Below are positions 61,545 through 64,000 of a stretch of 64,000 nt of DNA, piece after piece. Location: positions 1 to 64,000 of the forward strand of contig JAQWSE010000004.1 of NCBI GenBank assembly GCA_029243395.1, in the 5' to 3' direction. Origin of the DNA: Paracoccaceae bacterium. Lineage in GTDB: Bacteria > Pseudomonadota > Alphaproteobacteria > Rhodobacterales > Rhodobacteraceae. The translations under genes were made by a program, and so were the position numbers. Under the pieces are notes generated by a model. The model saw nothing but the letters and a program-made list of their open reading frames with translations. It made no database searches and was not told where the DNA came from. Positions within the stretch are counted from its first letter, which is position 1; each line of letters opens with the position of its first letter.

Positions 61545-62954
61545 TTACATTAAATTTCTTACGTCAGTTAGATAACCAGTTACTGCTGCCGCTGCAGCCA
61601 TTGCAGGACTCATTAGATGCGTTCGACCCCCACGTCCCTGTCTGCCTTCAAAATTCCTATTAGATGTAGCAGCACATCTTTCCTTGGGACTTAACTGATC
61701 AGGATTCATTGCTAAACACATAGAACAACCCGCTAATCTCCATTCAAATCCAGCTTCCTGTAATCTCTGGGCTATTCCTTCCTCTTCTGCTTGCTCTCTT
61801 ACTAACCCTGACCCTGGCACGACCATGGCCCTAAGACCATCTTTGACTTTACGACCCTCCATAATTCTCGCCACTTCACGCAGATCTTCAGTACGGCCAT
61901 TTGTACAAGAGCCAATAAAAACAGTATTTATTTCTACATCTTCTAGCTTTTGTCCTGGATTTAAACCCATATAATCAAGAGATCTTTTGACCGCTAAACT
62001 CTTTTGCTGATCAAAGTCCCCAGGGTGAGGTACAATACTATTTATTGGAAGAACATCTTCTGGGCTTGTTCCCCAAGTCACTACTGGCGCAATTTTTCCA
62101 CCATTAATATGTATAGATTTATCAAAAAAAGCACCTTCATCAGAAAAAAGTTCTTTCCAGGACCGCAGCGCCATTTCCCAGTTTGATCCTTTGGGAACAT
62201 GAGGCCTACCCTTTAAATAATCAAAGGTCTTTTGGTCAGGAGCTATTAGCCCTGCACGGGCACCCCCTTCTATAGCCATATTACAAACCGTCATTCTACC
62301 TTCCACTGAAAGGTTCTCGATTACTGAACCCATGTATTCAATCACATGACCTGTACCTCCAGCCGTACCGGTTTCTCCAATTATAGTTAAAGTAACGTCT
62401 TTCGCAGTGACTCCATTACCAAGTTTCCCAAAAACTTCTACTTTCATATTCTTCGATTTTTTCTGAATGAGTGTTTGTGTAGCCAAAACATGTTCAACCT
62501 CGCTAGTGCCTATACCATGTGCAAGAGAACCAAAAGCCCCATGGGTTGCTGTATGACTATCACCACACACAATCGTCATGCCAGGCAATGTCCAACCTAG
62601 TTCAGGGCCAATTATGTGTACTATTCCCTGTCTAATATCATTGACAGGATAGTATATAATTTCAAATTCTTTAGCATTCTTATCTAATGCTTCTACTTGT
62701 ATTCTGCTTTCTTCGTTCTTAATCCCGTCTGTTCTATCCATCGTAGTAGGTACGTTATGATCTGGCACAGCTATGGTTTTTTCTGGAGCCCTAACTTTTC
62801 TACCTGCTAGCCTTAATCCTTCAAATGCTTGAGGGCTTGTCACTTCATGCACTAAATGTCTGTCTACATATATAAGAGAAGTTCCATCAGGTTCTTCAGA
62901 TATCAAATGTTCGTCCCATATTTTATCATATAGAGTTTTTTTTCCAGACATCAC
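61545..62954 (-). CDS. leuC: 3-isopropylmalate dehydratase large subunit
   Basis: The 469-residue aconitase-family subunit carries [39 protein letters not shown], and the [4Fe-4S] ligands in [15 protein letters not shown] and [14 protein letters not shown]. It ends with [20 protein letters not shown]. It is the first gene of the leuC-leuD-leuB-asd group. No leader peptide or T-box was seen in the 90 bases upstream, which also adjoin the asparaginase stop. Confidence 0.98.
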   Translation of the reverse strand: MMSGKKTLYDKIWDEHLISEEPDGTSLIYVDRHLVHEVTSPQAFEGLRLAGRKVRAPEKTIAVPDHNVPTTMDRTDGIKNEESRIQVEALDKNAKEFEIIYYPVNDIRQGIVHIIGPELGWTLPGMTIVCGDSHTATHGAFGSLAHGIGTSEVEHVLATQTLIQKKSKNMKVEVFGKLGNGVTAKDVTLTIIGETGTAGGTGHVIEYMGSVIENLSVEGRMTVCNMAIEGGARAGLIAPDQKTFDYLKGRPHVPKGSNWEMALRSWKELFSDEGAFFDKSIHINGGKIAPVVTWGTSPEDVLPINSIVPHPGDFDQQKSLAVKRSLDYMGLNPGQKLEDVEINTVFIGSCTNGRTEDLREVARIMEGRKVKDGLRAMVVPGSGLVREQAEEEGIAQRLQEAGFEWRLAGCSMCLAMNPDQLSPKERCAATSNRNFEGRQGRGGRTHLMSPAMAAAAAVTGYLTDVRNLM

Positions 62955-63043
62955 TAATGAACCTCTAAATTTAAATCCCGCATATCAAGCAGACCAGTTA
63001 TGCAATTAACACAAAAACTGTAGAAATACACTAGATAAATGCA

Positions 63044-64000
63044 TCATAATATTAGAGGTTTTCCGCCTTTCCAAATATTTTCACTTGCTTTCAAAATACC
63101 AGTAGGATGTTTGGACCAGTTAATTACAGGTACCTCCATAATATCTCTTATTTCTGGATCTTTTGCATCTAAAAACCCTAATCTTGCAAGAATTGTTACA
63201 ATCAAACATTCTGAAGCTCTTCTTGCCCCATCACTTATCTTAAGAGCTATTCCCAAACCCTCTTCCACTAAAATGGCTGTGTAAATACCCTCCGCTCCCA
63301 CCTTAACTATAAAACGTCCAGCTGACCTTTTCATCAATTTAGTACACAGTCTATCTTCTCCAGCTATTAAATAAGGGTTCTGTAAAACGGCTTCTCGGAG
63401 TCTCTTTATTGCTAGTTTTCTTTGCTGACTAAAACCATCTGGTCGCGCAAGAATTGCCATGGATCTAGCTAAAGCTTCTACAGTGCAAGTAAAATTTGGA
63501 GCACTACAGCCATCAAGTGCAAATTTTGGGTCAGTAGAACCAGTCATTTCTTCAAAAGCCTTTTGAACCATGACTTGTACTGGATGATCGATATCAATGT
63601 AATTTAATTTTTTATGATCAATTTTGCTAAAATTTCTAGAAATAGTTAAGAAACCCAAATGCTTTCCAGAACAATTATTGTGAAGTTGTGTGGGTATTAA
63701 TCCATTGTCTTTCAAATATTTTAATTCTTTAATATCATAAGGTTTATGGGCCCCACACATTAGGTGCTTCGTTTCAAGATTTAACTTTTGCAACCAATCC
63801 TTTGCAACCTCGAGGTGAGCTTTCCCCCCACTGTGTGAAGCACATGCTAACGCCAAATGTTTTGATTCAAGTTTATAATAATCAGCTGATCCACTTTCCA
63901 AAAGAGGTAATGCTTGTATCATCTTACAAGAAGATCTTGGATAAATAATTTCTCTAGGGTTCCCCAAGGAATATTTTATATTTCCTTTATTATCGGAAAT
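63044..64000 (-). CDS. Asparaginase (PF06089 type), N-terminus beyond window
   Basis: The frame is open to base 64000, so the start lies outside. The visible part (about 318 residues) matches the AnsA-like family found in Rhizobium: SLGNPREIIYPRSSCKMIQA, ALACASHSGG, MCGAHKPYD, LHNNCSGKHLGFL, DGCSAPNFTCTVEALARSMA and AGRFIVKVGAEGIYTAILVE. The residues before a TTG at 63967 still fit the family, which is why the gene is called partial. The enzyme hydrolyses L-asparagine to aspartate, the substrate that feeds asd. leuC begins 89 bases downstream. Confidence 0.93.
   Translation of the reverse strand: MSDNKGNIKYSLGNPREIIYPRSSCKMIQALPLLESGSADYYKLESKHLALACASHSGGKAHLEVAKDWLQKLNLETKHLMCGAHKPYDIKELKYLKDNGLIPTQLHNNCSGKHLGFLTISRNFSKIDHKKLNYIDIDHPVQVMVQKAFEEMTGSTDPKFALDGCSAPNFTCTVEALARSMAILARPDGFSQQRKLAIKRLREAVLQNPYLIAGEDRLCTKLMKRSAGRFIVKVGAEGIYTAILVEEGLGIALKISDGARRASECLIVTILARLGFLDAKDPEIRDIMEVPVINWSKHPTGILKASENIWKGGKPLIL

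Noticed and set aside
62955-63043. Leucine attenuator or leader peptide before leuC
   Set aside because: The 89-base gap has no Leu-rich short frame and no terminator-like hairpin.

Overview
The window is a compact chromosomal segment of an AT-rich alphaproteobacterium, probably a free-living marine planktonic lineage (SAR116-like is an inference; no rRNA is present to test it). Evidence for the class: a CcrM-type GANTC methyltransferase, a SapC-family protein, the mutM / enoyl-CoA hydratase / rpsT / dnaA neighbourhood, a histone-deacetylase-like gene followed by xseB and ispA, and the order leuC-leuD-leuB-asd. Many neighbouring genes overlap or are separated by fewer than 30 bases.

Region 1-19.8 kb is a surface-protein island. 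A giant RTX-type gene covers 1-5384 on the minus strand; it is open for at least 1794 codons and runs off the left edge. Next to it lie two small genes of unknown function, a 948-residue Ala/Thr/Asn-rich RTX S-layer-like protein (6203-9049) with its own promoter and terminator, a divergent SapC-family gene followed by a 79-residue conserved small protein, and a four-gene minus-strand operon: TolC-like outer membrane factor, type I secretion ABC ATPase, HlyD-like adaptor, and an unassigned membrane-anchored protein. A GT2-GtrA fusion glycosyltransferase and a GT39-like glycosyltransferase follow. A plausible reading is a complete make-export-decorate module for a proteinaceous cell surface.

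Region 19.8-46 kb is housekeeping: porin, leuS-lptE-holA, tldE/pmbA, lpxK, a DsbA-like protein, a DUF721/DciA protein, mutY, ccrM, rnhB, tRNA-Arg(CCT), ubiE-ubiB, rsmD, a ferredoxin-reductase-like flavoprotein, peroxiredoxin, a pterin dehydratase, an N-acyltransferase, a glycerophosphodiesterase, a RidA-like protein, mlaC, PBP1A, glnK-amtB, HU and an EamA transporter.

Region 46-57 kb holds the replication-initiation neighbourhood, transcribed leftwards: mutM, enoyl-CoA hydratase, rpsT, a rhodanese protein, dnaA, dnaN, recF, gyrB. A divergent HDAC-like / xseB / ispA set lies to its right. No oriC-like cluster of DnaA boxes was seen; one consensus box overlaps the recF start codon.

Region 57-64 kb is amino-acid metabolism on the minus strand: a type II-family asparaginase (cut by the right edge), leuC, leuD, leuB, asd and an M17 leucyl aminopeptidase. 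No rRNA, CRISPR array, insertion sequence, integrase or prophage gene was recognised.
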